Assembly: GCF_014161445.1 (NCBI RefSeq)
Contig: NZ_JABBXA010000012.1
Coordinates: forward strand, 186,001 to 250,000
Origin: Microbispora sp. H13382
Lineage (GTDB): Bacteria; Actinomycetota; Actinomycetes; Streptosporangiales; Streptosporangiaceae
Length of the DNA: 64,000 nucleotides
Direction of reading: 5' to 3'
Below, in pieces: positions 17,056 through 25,355 of this stretch. Under the pieces are notes generated by a model. The model worked only from the letters and a program-made list of their open reading frames with translations, ran no database searches and had not been told where the DNA came from. Made by a program: the position numbers and the translations under genes. How positions within the stretch are numbered: the first letter of the stretch is position 1; every line of letters begins with the position of its first letter.

Positions 17056-18071
17056 CCCTGCCCATATCCGCCGAGCGTGTCGGCACGCCCCGGCTGACCC
17101 TGAACGTCCTGTCCGTCCCCGGCTCATCGGGCGACCCGGTGCTGTTCGTGCACGGCAACGTCTCCTCCAGCGCGTTCTGGCGTCCGACGATGACCGCGGT
17201 CGCGGCGGAGGGCTTCCGTCCGTACGCCGTCGACCTGCGCGGCTTCGGCGACTCCGACCCCGAGCCGGTGGACGCGAGCCGGGGCGTGCGCGACTACTCC
17301 GACGACGTGCTGGCGCTGCTCGACCAGATCGGACCGGCGCACCTGGTGGGCTGGAGCCTCGGCGGCGGGGTCGTCATGCAGGCCCTGCGCGACCGGCCCG
17401 CGGCGGCCCGCAGCGTGACGCTGGTCAACCCCGTCTCGCCGTACGGCTTCGGCGGCACCGTCGGCCCGGACGGCGTGCTCACCGGCTCCGACGGCGTCGG
17501 CTCCGGCGGCGGCGCGGCCAACCCCGACTTCGTGGCGGCGCTGCGGGCGGGCGACCGGTCGGCCGACTCCCCCGTCTCGCCCCGGAACGTGCTGCGCGCC
17601 ACGTACGTCGCCCCCGGCACCGACCTGGGCGAGGAGGAGGACACGTACGTGGAGTCGATGCTGTCCACCCGGATCGGCGACGACCACTACCCGGGCGACT
17701 CCCTGCCCTCGGACGCCTGGCCGAACGTCGCCCCGGGCAAGCGCGGCGTGCTCAACACGATCGCGCCGACCAACTTCCGGATCGACGACCTGCACGAGAT
17801 CGACCCGAAGCCGCCCATCCTGTGGATCAGGGGCGACCAGGACGTGATCGTCTCGGACACGTCGCTGTTCGACCTCGCCCACCTGGGTGCGATCGGCGCC
17901 GTGCCCGGCTGGGACGGCACGCCCGCCCAGCCGATGGTGACCCAGACGCGGGCCGCCCTGGACCGCTACGGCGTATACCGCGAGGTGGTCATCGAGGGCG
18001 CCGGCCACGGGCCGCAGCTCGACAAGCCCGAGGAGTTCCGCGCGGCGCTGCTCACGCACCTGCGCCGATAG
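17052..18071 (+). CDS. alpha/beta fold hydrolase
   Basis: Cytosolic hydrolase of 339 residues with no signal peptide. Catalytic elements: oxyanion segment FVHGNVSSSAFW, nucleophile GWSLGGG, acid Asp in RGDQDVIV and His in GAGHGPQLDKP. A long insert between residues about 135 and 235 forms the cap. The ATG at 17052 overlaps the preceding stop codon (ATGA), so it is translated together with the secreted esterase. It may process an imported dimer or ester made by the upstream enzymes (inference). It is the last gene of the run and its stop codon lies in a terminator hairpin. Confidence 0.85.
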   Translation: MTLPISAERVGTPRLTLNVLSVPGSSGDPVLFVHGNVSSSAFWRPTMTAVAAEGFRPYAVDLRGFGDSDPEPVDASRGVRDYSDDVLALLDQIGPAHLVGWSLGGGVVMQALRDRPAAARSVTLVNPVSPYGFGGTVGPDGVLTGSDGVGSGGGAANPDFVAALRAGDRSADSPVSPRNVLRATYVAPGTDLGEEEDTYVESMLSTRIGDDHYPGDSLPSDAWPNVAPGKRGVLNTIAPTNFRIDDLHEIDPKPPILWIRGDQDVIVSDTSLFDLAHLGAIGAVPGWDGTPAQPMVTQTRAALDRYGVYREVVIEGAGHGPQLDKPEEFRAALLTHLRR

Positions 18072-18091
18072 CCGGCGGGTAGCTATCGGCG
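18063..18091. terminator. bidirectional terminator containing both stop codons
   Basis: CGCCGATAGC (18063-18072) and GCTATCGGCG (18082-18091) form a perfect 10-bp stem with a 9-nt loop. Each arm contains the CGA-TAG end of one of the two convergent genes (hydrolase on the plus strand, glycosyltransferase on the minus strand). Confidence 0.7.
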
Positions 18092-20050
18092 GTCGCGCAG
18101 GACGCGTACGGCGATGCGCCGCAGCAGTGAGGGGGCCTGCGGCGAAGCCCCGGCGGGCAGGACGGACACCTGCCCGCCGCGGCGCACCGCCAGCCCGAAC
18201 AGCAGGTCCACGTCCTTCTGGTCGACCCGGAGCGCGGGCCGCCAGGAGCCCGGGCCGAGGCAGTCGTCCCCGCCGATCCGGCTCACCGGCACCCGGGCGA
18301 CGAGCTGCCCGGCCACCCTGCCGGGTATGCCCGGCTCGACCAGCGCGGGCACGACCATGCTGCGCCCGCGCCCGTCCTGCTCGCGCAGCACCAGCTCGGC
18401 CGGCGGCCCGCCGCTCGGCGGCACGTACGGCACGGGCACGACGACGAAGACGTGCCCCTCCTGCCGGGCCACGGTGGCCCGGGACGAGACCAGCGCGATC
18501 GACTCGGGAAACGACTTCGGCTCCACGCACACGCCCAGCTCGCCGTGCTCCGACCAGCAGGGCACCACGAGGCGCCTGGGCTCCCCGGCGAGCGCGCCCG
18601 CGCAGCTCATCGGCAGTGCGGGCCGCGCCACCCGGGTGCGGCCAGCCTGCACGCCCCGCATGCGCACGTGGACCTCCCACAGCCCGGCCGGCAGCGGCCG
18701 TCCGAGGGCCGCCGCTCCGGCGTCGAGGCGGGCCTGGCCGCTCACCCAGACCCGCACCTGGCCGCCGCCCGCCCGGTCGCCCAGGCCGGCGCGGCCCACC
18801 GAGCAGGTCACCGGCAGGGAGTGGACCACCCCTGTCTCCACGTGGCGGACGCAGACCTCGACGCGGGCCCTGCGCACCGCGTCGGTCATGTCGGCGCCCT
18901 CGTCGTCGAGCAGGCCGTCGAGCAGGCCCTCGACCGAGGGGGGCGGGGCCCACAGCAGCCGGTCGTCCCGCTGCCGCAGCCACACCGGGGCGCCCCCGGC
19001 CCGCAGGATCTCCACGCTCAGGTCGAGCAGCAGCACGCCCTGGTCCCAGCGCAGCTCCCGCAGCTCCGCGCTGAGCCTGGTGCCCCGGGACGCCTCGGCG
19101 AGGGCGACCAGCGCGTCGAGACGGTCCTGGCGCAGCAGCGCCGTACGGGCCCGCAGGTGCGCGGGCAGGTGGACGTCGAGCGCGGCGGGGAAGCGGTCGA
19201 GGGTGAAGCGGCGCAGGAAGGAGAACAGGACCATCCGCTCGTCCGGCTCGGCCGCGAGGAAGCGCGCGCCCGCAAGCCGGCGCAGCCCGAGCGTCCGATA
19301 CCAGTGGGCGTGGATGCGCTCACGCTGCGAGCCCGGCTCGGTGTAGGCGTCCACCACGTCGAAGACGGCGTTCAGGCCGTCGAAGAGCGCCTCGCCGTCC
19401 GGCCCCTCCTCCTCCGCCGCCGTCCCCGCGGACGCCGGGGCCAGGTGGCAGCAGATCTCGCCGGCCAGCACGGCGATCACCTTCGCGGCGAGGTACGCCC
19501 TGGTCACGAAGGCCTGCTCGGACAGCGGCCGGTCGGCGAAGCGGAGCTGGCAGGTCTCCAGGAAGTCGCGGCTGAACAGCTTGTGCGCCGTGGGCAGCGC
19601 GAGGAGGTGGTCGCGCAGGACGTCCGCCCGGTCCCGGTCGCGGGCGAAGGCGGCCGCCGGCGGCCCCTGGCTCGCGAGCCTGCCGATCAGCACGTCGGCG
19701 TCGGTCTCCACCGCCCTGTCGTACATCACCTCCAGGGCCCGCGGCTCCAGCCTGTCGTACTGGCCGAGCAGGTAGACGTACTCGCCGCGCGCCACCGACA
19801 GGCCGACGTTACGGCCCCGCGCGGGCGAGCCGCTGTGGTCGAGGTGCAGGACCCGCACGTTGTCGCGCTGCCCGGCGATCGCGTCGAGCCGCCTGCGGGT
19901 CCCGTCCGTCGACCCGTCGTCCGCGAAGATGACCTCGTACTCTTCCGGCGGCAGCGACTGCTCCAGCACCGAACGCACACACGCGCCGAAGGCGTCGTTC
20001 GACAGCCCGGGGTTGGACACGGGCATAACCACGCTGACCTTCACACCCAT
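18083..20050 (-). CDS. glycosyltransferase family 2 protein
   Basis: GT-A fold transferase of 655 residues. The N-terminal domain (1-about 230) shows VSVVMPVSNPG, the nucleotide-binding FADDGSTDGT and GSPARGRNVGLSVARGEYV. At the place of the usual FLDADD metal motif it has LLGQYDRLEP, keeping the final Asp. The remainder (about 330-655) is beta-rich and resembles the C-terminal part of actinobacterial teichoic-acid or wall-glycan synthesis glycosyltransferases. No transmembrane helix is evident. The donor and acceptor sugars cannot be read from sequence; a cell-envelope glycan is suggested by family and by the adjacent lytic transglycosylase. The ATG at 20050 has only a weak ribosome site. 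Confidence 0.82.
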   Translation of the reverse strand: MGVKVSVVMPVSNPGLSNDAFGACVRSVLEQSLPPEEYEVIFADDGSTDGTRRRLDAIAGQRDNVRVLHLDHSGSPARGRNVGLSVARGEYVYLLGQYDRLEPRALEVMYDRAVETDADVLIGRLASQGPPAAAFARDRDRADVLRDHLLALPTAHKLFSRDFLETCQLRFADRPLSEQAFVTRAYLAAKVIAVLAGEICCHLAPASAGTAAEEEGPDGEALFDGLNAVFDVVDAYTEPGSQRERIHAHWYRTLGLRRLAGARFLAAEPDERMVLFSFLRRFTLDRFPAALDVHLPAHLRARTALLRQDRLDALVALAEASRGTRLSAELRELRWDQGVLLLDLSVEILRAGGAPVWLRQRDDRLLWAPPPSVEGLLDGLLDDEGADMTDAVRRARVEVCVRHVETGVVHSLPVTCSVGRAGLGDRAGGGQVRVWVSGQARLDAGAAALGRPLPAGLWEVHVRMRGVQAGRTRVARPALPMSCAGALAGEPRRLVVPCWSEHGELGVCVEPKSFPESIALVSSRATVARQEGHVFVVVPVPYVPPSGGPPAELVLREQDGRGRSMVVPALVEPGIPGRVAGQLVARVPVSRIGGDDCLGPGSWRPALRVDQKDVDLLFGLAVRRGGQVSVLPAGASPQAPSLLRRIAVRVLRDRR

Positions 20051-20155
20051 GAGCCCAAGGGTGCAGTGCGACCCCCCGCCGGACGCGCGGGCTTGCCGAA
20101 AGGTCGAACAACCCTGACCAGAGTTTCGCGGATCAGGCGCCTCGACCGGCAGGAG

Positions 20156-20866
20156 CTAGTACCAGCCGGTGGACTGGGAGTGCGCCCAGGCGCCGCAGGG
20201 CGTCTTGTAGCGGCCGGCGATGTAGCCGAGGCCCCACTTGATCTGCGTGGCGGGGTTGGTCTGCCAGTCCGAGCCCGCGCTCGCCATCTTGCTGCCGGGC
20301 AGCGACTGGGGAATCCCGTAGGCGCCGCTGTAGCGGTTCATGGCCCGCTCGTTCCAGTGGCTCTCCTTGTCCCACAGGCGCTCCAGGCAACCCCACTCCG
20401 CGCCGGACCAGCCGCGGGCCGCGGCCATCTCCTTGCCGACGGCCTTGTTGCTGCCCGGGTCGGGCGTGGAGCCGGGCGGGAAGTCGGCCGGGTTGAAACC
20501 GCCGCCGCCGGGGGCCTTCTCGACGATGTCGACCGGGTCGAGGCCGCCCTTCCGGTCGCGGGTCCGCTCCAGCCTCTCCTTGCGCAGCGCCTGGACCGCG
20601 TTCTCCTTGAGGATGTCGGCCTCGGGGTCGGGCGCGTTCGGGTCGAGGGCGAGGAAGCTGTCCGGCTCCAGCACCTTCTTGGGCGCGCTGTTGTTCGCCA
20701 CCGAGGTGCGGTACAGGAAGGTCCCGCCGCCCGCGACCACGGCCACGCTGACGGCGAGGATGGCGACGCGCTTGAGGGTCAGCCGGCCGGGGCCGGAACC
20801 GTTGTCTCCTCCCCGCCGCGACCGGGAGGCGCGGGGGCGATCCTTCAACTGCTGACCAGAGCTCAC
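20156..20866 (-). CDS. membrane-anchored lytic transglycosylase
   Basis: Peptidoglycan-cleaving enzyme of 236 residues: short basic cytoplasmic N-terminus, one membrane helix (about 33-52, VAILAVSVAVVAGGGTFLY), a linker, and a C-terminal SLT/lysozyme-like domain (about 150-236). The catalytic Glu is in ERLWDKESHWNERA, followed by the conserved YGIPQSLPGSKMASAGSDW and WGLGYIAGRY. The start is GTG at 20866. Two CRP-like boxes lie upstream in the divergent promoter region, paralleling the known CRP control of resuscitation and muralytic genes in mycobacteria and Streptomyces. Confidence 0.9.
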   Translation of the reverse strand: MSSGQQLKDRPRASRSRRGGDNGSGPGRLTLKRVAILAVSVAVVAGGGTFLYRTSVANNSAPKKVLEPDSFLALDPNAPDPEADILKENAVQALRKERLERTRDRKGGLDPVDIVEKAPGGGGFNPADFPPGSTPDPGSNKAVGKEMAAARGWSGAEWGCLERLWDKESHWNERAMNRYSGAYGIPQSLPGSKMASAGSDWQTNPATQIKWGLGYIAGRYKTPCGAWAHSQSTGWY

Positions 20867-20972
20867 GGCTTATGAGCTTGCCCTGTGTTGGGGGGTGGTC
20901 CGCAACCGATTCGTGGTACCTGTTTGGTGACACCTTGACCCGACCATCGATCACATGGACTTTCCCGCAGCA

Positions 20973-20988
20973 TGTGATTTTGGTCACA
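20973..20988. promoter_or_regulatory. CRP/GlxR-type binding site
   Basis: TGTGATTTTGGTCACA is a perfect match to the CRP-family pattern TGTGA-N6-TCACA. It lies 107 bp upstream of the lytic transglycosylase start and 130 bp upstream of the response regulator start. Confidence 0.65.
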
Positions 20989-21053
20989 CTTTACGCGGCG
21001 TCGAGCGGCACGGCCTCCCGGCACCAGCGTGCTCCCCCTTCTTGACGATGAGG

Positions 21054-21069
21054 TGTGGACCAGTTCACA
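21054..21069. promoter_or_regulatory. second CRP-like binding site
   Basis: TGTGGACCAGTTCACA differs from TGTGA-N6-TCACA at one position. It is 81 bp from the first box (start to start), about eight helical turns, and 49 bp upstream of the response regulator start. Confidence 0.5.
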
Positions 21070-21090
21070 GGACCATGACAAATAGGGAAT

Positions 21091-21111
21091 TGGTGCGGTC
21101 CGCACCATAAT
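21091..21111 (+). promoter_or_regulatory. palindromic operator and minus 10 box of the response regulator gene
   Basis: TGGTGCGGTCCGCACCA (21091-21107) has perfect 8-bp arms around one T. It runs into CATAAT (21106-21111), which ends 6 nt before the GTG start at 21118, so transcription probably begins at the start codon. A dimeric regulator bound here would block or recruit polymerase; autoregulation is likely. Confidence 0.5.
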
Positions 21112-21117
21112 GACCGA

Positions 21118-21792
21118 GTGGCAGGCATCCTCCTGGTCGAAGACGACCCCTCGGTCCGGGCCGGACTCGAGCTCGCGCTCACCCGGCAGGGCCACTCGGT
21201 GACCGCGTACGCCACGGGCGAGGAGGCCCTCGAACACATACGCTCCCGGCGTCCGGAGATCGCGATCCTCGACGTCATGCTGCCCGGCATCGACGGGGTC
21301 GAGGTGTGCCGCCGCATCCGCAGGCTCGACCCGCTGCCCGTCATCCTGCTCACCGCCAGGGGCGACGACCTGGACGTGGTGGTGGGGCTGGAGGCCGGCG
21401 CGGACGACTACGTGGTCAAGCCCGTCGAGCCGCGGGTGCTGGACGCCCGCATCCGCGCCGTGCTGCGCCGCCTGGAGTCGGCCTCGCCCGACCGCCTCAC
21501 CTTCGGCGACCTCGTGATCGACCGCGGAGCCCTCAAGGTGAGCCTCGCGGGCAAGGAGATCCACCTCACCCCCACCGAGCTGCGCCTGCTGCTCGAACTG
21601 GTCCGCCACCCCGGCCAGGTCCTCAACCGCCGCTACCTCCTGCGCGCCGTCTGGGACCACACGCACGTGGCGGACTCCCGCCTGGTCGACGCGTGTGTGC
21701 AGCGCATCCGCGCCAAGATCGAGCCGGTGCCCGCCGACCCCGTCTACATCCACACCGTGCGCGGCTTCGGGTACCGCTTCAGCCCGCCATGA
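21118..21792 (+). CDS. OmpR/PhoB-family response regulator
   Basis: DNA-binding response regulator of 224 residues. Receiver domain (1-about 115): acidic pair E8-D9-D10, phosphoacceptor D52 in AILDVMLPG, Thr in LLTARG and Lys in VVKPVEP. The winged helix (about 130-224) ends in HTVRGFGYRF, as in OmpR/PhoB proteins. GTG at 21118 appears to be at the transcript end (leaderless). Its stop overlaps the start of the histidine kinase gene (ATGA). Confidence 0.95.
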   Translation: MAGILLVEDDPSVRAGLELALTRQGHSVTAYATGEEALEHIRSRRPEIAILDVMLPGIDGVEVCRRIRRLDPLPVILLTARGDDLDVVVGLEAGADDYVVKPVEPRVLDARIRAVLRRLESASPDRLTFGDLVIDRGALKVSLAGKEIHLTPTELRLLLELVRHPGQVLNRRYLLRAVWDHTHVADSRLVDACVQRIRAKIEPVPADPVYIHTVRGFGYRFSPP

Positions 21793-23234
21793 CCTGGGTG
21801 CCCACCGGGTTGCGGGCCCGGCTGGTGATCACCTTCCTGCTGGTGGCGATCACGGCGTCCGCCATGGTCGCGGGGCTGGGATACCAGATCGTCCGCCGGG
21901 GGCTGCTGGAGCGCGCGGAGCGGGGCGCGGTCGCCGACGTGCGCGAGACGCTCTCCAGGATCACGCTGCCGATCGGCGCGAGCGAGGTGGTCTGGCCGAG
22001 CGACACCACCGTCACCGACGAGGACCTCGACGGAGTGGTGCGGGCGCTGGAGGCCCCCGAGCGGACCGTCATCGTGACCTACGGGGACCACCGGCGCGCC
22101 AACACCGGGGCCCAGTTCACCATGACCGACGTGCCCGACCAGCTCCGCTGGCAGGCGGCGCGGCGGCTGGTCTACCAGAGGGTGCTGTTCAGGGACCGGG
22201 CCTGGCTGATCGTCGCCACGCAGATCCAGCGGGCCAACCGCGACGGTGTGCTACGCCCGACGGGCCTGACCGCCTATGTCTTCGTGCCTCTGTCGGACGA
22301 GGAGGCCGTGCTTACCCGCCTCAGGACCGCACTCGCGCAGGCCGGAGGCATCACGCTCGTCCTGGCGCTGACCCTGGCCCTGCTGTCGGCCCGGCGGGTG
22401 CTGCTGCCCGTACGGCGGCTGGGCGCGGCCGCCCGCGCGCTCGGCGCGGGGGAACTGCACGTCCGCCTCCCCGTACGGGGCAGGGACGAGCTGGCCGAGC
22501 TGACCGCGACGTTCAACGAGACGGCGGCGGCGCTGGAGGACACGGTCTCCGAGCTGCGGACGCTGGAGTCGACGTCGCGGCGGTTCGTCGCGGACGTCTC
22601 CCACGAGCTGCGCACGCCGCTGACCGCGATGACCGCGGTGACGGACATGCTGTCGGAGGACGCCGAGGACCTGCCGGACGACGCCGGGGAGGCCGTGCGG
22701 ATCGTCGTCCGCGAGATCGACAGGCTCCGGGTGCTGGTCGAGCACCTCATCGAGATCAGCAGGTTCGACGCGGGCGCCGCCACGCTCCGCCGGGAGACCG
22801 TCGACGTGGGCGACACGCTGGCCGACTGCCTGGAGGTGCGGGGCTGGGCCGACCGGGTGAAGCTCACCGTGCCCGTCGGGCTCACGTTCTCCCTGGACGC
22901 CCGGAGGTTCGACGTGATGGTGGCCAATCTCGTCGGCAACGCGCTGAACCACGGCGCGCCGCCCGTCGTGGTGAGCGCGCGGGTCGCGGTCGGCGGCAAG
23001 ACCCACGGGTGGCTGGAGGTGACCGTGCGCGACCACGGGAGCGGCATCCCCGAACAGGTCCTCCCCCTCGTCTTCGACCGCTTCTACAAGGCGGGCACCG
23101 ACCGGGCCAGGAGCGCGGGCAGCGGCCTCGGCCTGGCCATCGCCAAGGCCAACGCGGAGCTGCACGGCGGCTCGATCACGGCCGAGCGGTGCGAGCCCGG
23201 CACCCTCTTCCTGCTGCGGATTCCCAAGCCATGA
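21789..23234 (+). CDS. sensor histidine kinase
   Basis: Membrane kinase of 481 residues that should phosphorylate the adjoining response regulator. Two helices (about 12-35 and 178-200) enclose an extracytoplasmic sensor of about 140 residues. HAMP, HisKA (H-box DVSHELRTPLTAM) and HATPase_c (N-box VANLVGNALNHG, G-boxes DHGSGIP and GSGLGLAIAKANAELHGG) follow. ATG at 21789 overlaps the regulator stop and its own stop overlaps the next ATG, so three genes are translationally coupled. The signal is not readable; wall-related neighbours suggest envelope stress (inference). Confidence 0.95.
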   Translation: MTWVPTGLRARLVITFLLVAITASAMVAGLGYQIVRRGLLERAERGAVADVRETLSRITLPIGASEVVWPSDTTVTDEDLDGVVRALEAPERTVIVTYGDHRRANTGAQFTMTDVPDQLRWQAARRLVYQRVLFRDRAWLIVATQIQRANRDGVLRPTGLTAYVFVPLSDEEAVLTRLRTALAQAGGITLVLALTLALLSARRVLLPVRRLGAAARALGAGELHVRLPVRGRDELAELTATFNETAAALEDTVSELRTLESTSRRFVADVSHELRTPLTAMTAVTDMLSEDAEDLPDDAGEAVRIVVREIDRLRVLVEHLIEISRFDAGAATLRRETVDVGDTLADCLEVRGWADRVKLTVPVGLTFSLDARRFDVMVANLVGNALNHGAPPVVVSARVAVGGKTHGWLEVTVRDHGSGIPEQVLPLVFDRFYKAGTDRARSAGSGLGLAIAKANAELHGGSITAERCEPGTLFLLRIPKP

Positions 23235-23791
23235 AAGCGCCGAGGCTCAGAACGGCGCTGGCGGCCCTGCTCGCGGGGCTCCTCGTGGCGCCGGCGGCGG
23301 CCTGCGGGGTCGCGCCGACCGGGGTGACCGACGCCGGTCCCGCGCCGGTCATCAGCGGCACCCCCACCCTCGTCACGATCTACCTGCTGCGGAACGGCCG
23401 CTTGGCGCCGACGCGGGTCGCGGCCCGGTCGCCGCACGTCAACGACGTGCTCGACGCCCTGTTCAAGGCCAGTGGACGGTCGTCGAACCGGCTGTCCACG
23501 GCGCTGACCGGGCTCACGCCGACGCAGGTGCAGCTCGTCAGGTACGCCCCGGACGCGGGCAGCCGCAACGACCCCGACAACACCCTCAGCCTGCGGGTGC
23601 GGCTGTTCGTGACCGGCTGGAAGATCACCAGGACCGCCATGGCTCAGATCACCTGCACGGCGCGGCTGCGTCCCGAGATCTGGGCCGTGGAAATCGCTCA
23701 CGCGACTCCTGGCAGGAACGGGCCCCTCAAGACCCACACCTGCCAGGAGTTCTGGGATCTGGCCCCGAAGGACGGCCATCTCCCGCCGTGA
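23231..23791 (+). CDS. putative lipoprotein with GerMN-like segment
   Basis: Exported protein of 186 residues. The N-terminus is a signal sequence ending VAPAAAC, a degenerate lipobox with Cys at 25. The segment TLVTIYLLRNGRLAPTRVAAR...VNDVLDALFKASG...STALTGLTP looks like a GerMN domain, as found in LpqB, the lipoprotein partner of the MtrAB two-component system. Position after a response regulator and histidine kinase, with ATGA overlap, matches that layout, so it may modulate the kinase from outside. Two further cysteines (CTARL, HTCQEF) could pair. Function is inferred from context. Confidence 0.7.
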   Translation: MKAPRLRTALAALLAGLLVAPAAACGVAPTGVTDAGPAPVISGTPTLVTIYLLRNGRLAPTRVAARSPHVNDVLDALFKASGRSSNRLSTALTGLTPTQVQLVRYAPDAGSRNDPDNTLSLRVRLFVTGWKITRTAMAQITCTARLRPEIWAVEIAHATPGRNGPLKTHTCQEFWDLAPKDGHLPP

Positions 23792-23796
23792 GGGAG
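23780..23796. terminator. weak hairpin between convergent genes
   Basis: CTCCC and GGGAG form a 5-bp stem over the lipoprotein stop codon, followed by TTCT. It lies just before the end of the phoH gene on the other strand. Confidence 0.3.
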
Positions 23797-23798
23797 TT

Positions 23799-25109
23799 CT
23801 AGAGCGTGATGTCCTCCAGCATCTCGGTCACCAGGGCGGCGATCGGCGACCGCTCGGACCTGGTCAGCGTGATGTGGGCGAACAGCGGGTGGCCCTTGAG
23901 CTTCTCCACCACCGCGACGACGCCGTCGTGCCGGCCCACCCGCAGGTTGTCCCGCTGGGCGATGTCGTGGGTGAGCACGACCCGCGAGTTGGCCCCGATG
24001 CGGGACAGGACCGTCAGCAGCACGCCGCGCTCCAGCGACTGCGCCTCGTCCACGATCACGAACGCGTCGTGGAGGGAACGGCCGCGGATGTGGGTCAGCG
24101 GGAGGACCTCCAGCATGCCGCGGTCGATGACCTCCTCGATGACCTCGGGAGACGTCACCGCGCCCAGCGTGTCGTAGACCGCCTGGGCCCAGGGGCCCAT
24201 CTTGTCGTTCTCCGTGCCGGGCAGGTAGCCCAGCTCCTGGCCGCCCACGGCGTACAGGGGCCGGAACACGATGATCTTGCGGTGCTGGCGGCGCTCCAGC
24301 ACCGCCTCCAGGCCCGCGCACAGCGCCAGCGCGGACTTGCCGGTGCCCGCCCGGCCGCCCATCGAGACGATGCCGACGTCGGGGTCCATGAGCAGGTCGA
24401 GCGCGATGCGCTGCTCGGCGGACCGGCCGTGCAGCCCGAAGACCTCCCGGTCGCCCCGGACCAGCCGTACCGACTTGTCCGGCAGGACGCGGCCGAGCGC
24501 CGAGCCGCGGCTCGACAGCAGCCGCAGGCCGGTGTGACACGGCAGGTCGCGCGCCTCGTCGATGTCGGCCGTGCCGGACTCGAAGAGGGCGTCCATCTCC
24601 TCCGTGGTGACCTGGAGCTCCGCCATACCGGTCCAGCCGGACTCGACCACCATGCCGGCGCGGTACTCCTCCGCGCTGAGGCCGATGGACGCGGCCTTGA
24701 CCCGCATCGGCAGGTCCTTCGACACCAGCACCACGTCCTTGCCCTCCACCGCCAGGTTCTGGGCGACGGTGAGGATGCGGGTGTCGTTGTCGCCCAGGCG
24801 GAAGCCCGCCGGGAGACAGGATGGATCACTATGGTTCAGCTCGACCCGGATGGTCCCGTCGCCGATCGGCATGGGCTCATCCAGCCGTCCGTACCGCACT
24901 CTGAGGTCATCGAGGAAGCGCAGCGCCTCCCTGGCGAAGTAGCCCAGCTCGGGGTGGTGGCGCTTGGCCTCCAGTTCCGTGATGACGACGATCGGAACGA
25001 CGACCTCGTGCTCGGCGAAGCGGCTCATCGCCGCCGGGTCGGCGAGCAGGACGGACGTGTCCAGAACGTAGGTGCGGGATGTGGACGGGTTGCTCGAGGA
25101 CACTGCCAC
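23799..25109 (-). CDS. PIN-PhoH fusion protein (PhoH2 family)
   Basis: 436-residue fusion of a PIN nuclease domain (about 12-150, acidic residues in [19 protein letters not shown] and LGDNDTRIL) and a PhoH ATPase (about 225-436, Walker [11 protein letters not shown], Walker [11 protein letters not shown]). Such proteins are ATP-dependent RNA helicases/ribonucleases; the M. tuberculosis counterpart is Rv1095. Start GTG at 25109 is preceded by GGGGGAGAA. The gene lies downstream of a cis-prenyltransferase on the same strand, 246 bp away, as in related actinobacteria. In mycobacteria a small antitoxin (PhoAT) precedes it; I see no convincing equivalent here. Confidence 0.92.
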   Translation of the reverse strand: MAVSSSNPSTSRTYVLDTSVLLADPAAMSRFAEHEVVVPIVVITELEAKRHHPELGYFAREALRFLDDLRVRYGRLDEPMPIGDGTIRVELNHSDPSCLPAGFRLGDNDTRILTVAQNLAVEGKDVVLVSKDLPMRVKAASIGLSAEEYRAGMVVESGWTGMAELQVTTEEMDALFESGTADIDEARDLPCHTGLRLLSSRGSALGRVLPDKSVRLVRGDREVFGLHGRSAEQRIALDLLMDPDVGIVSMGGRAGTGKSALALCAGLEAVLERRQHRKIIVFRPLYAVGGQELGYLPGTENDKMGPWAQAVYDTLGAVTSPEVIEEVIDRGMLEVLPLTHIRGRSLHDAFVIVDEAQSLERGVLLTVLSRIGANSRVVLTHDIAQRDNLRVGRHDGVVAVVEKLKGHPLFAHITLTRSERSPIAALVTEMLEDITL

Positions 25110-25286
25110 GCGTTCTCCCCCGGGCGCCTGAGGTGGGCGCCCTGCCTTGACTGGTGGTGAACGGACCGGGCCCGTGACCTGCGAGGGCAGACCGGGGCTC
25201 CGGCCCTCCCCGCATGGTGGTCGCGCAAGGACGGGCCCTCTCCCGAGGTGATGGCCGCCGATCTCCTCGACGGCCGCTCAGCTACC

Positions 25287-25315
25287 ACGGTACGTAACGA
25301 ATCTCCCGGGCCCAA
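25287..25315 (-). promoter_or_regulatory. candidate housekeeping promoter for phoH
   Basis: On the minus strand TTGGGC (25315-25310) and TACCGT (25292-25287) are separated by 17 bp, a fair match to a principal-sigma promoter. It would give a leader of about 170 nt. The rest of 25110-25355 holds nothing else recognisable. Confidence 0.3.
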
Positions 25316-25355
25316 TAGGTCTGCGCCGTTTGGAAGATGCTGGTCACGTACCGTC

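Noticed and set aside
20867-21117. c-di-AMP (ydaO-type) riboswitch upstream of the lytic transglycosylase
   Set aside because: Often present before such genes in actinobacteria, but the conserved core sequences could not be found here; CRP-like boxes are present instead.
25110-25355. PhoAT-like antitoxin gene ahead of phoH
   Set aside because: Mycobacterial phoH2 has one, but no open frame with a ribosome site and suitable product was found here.
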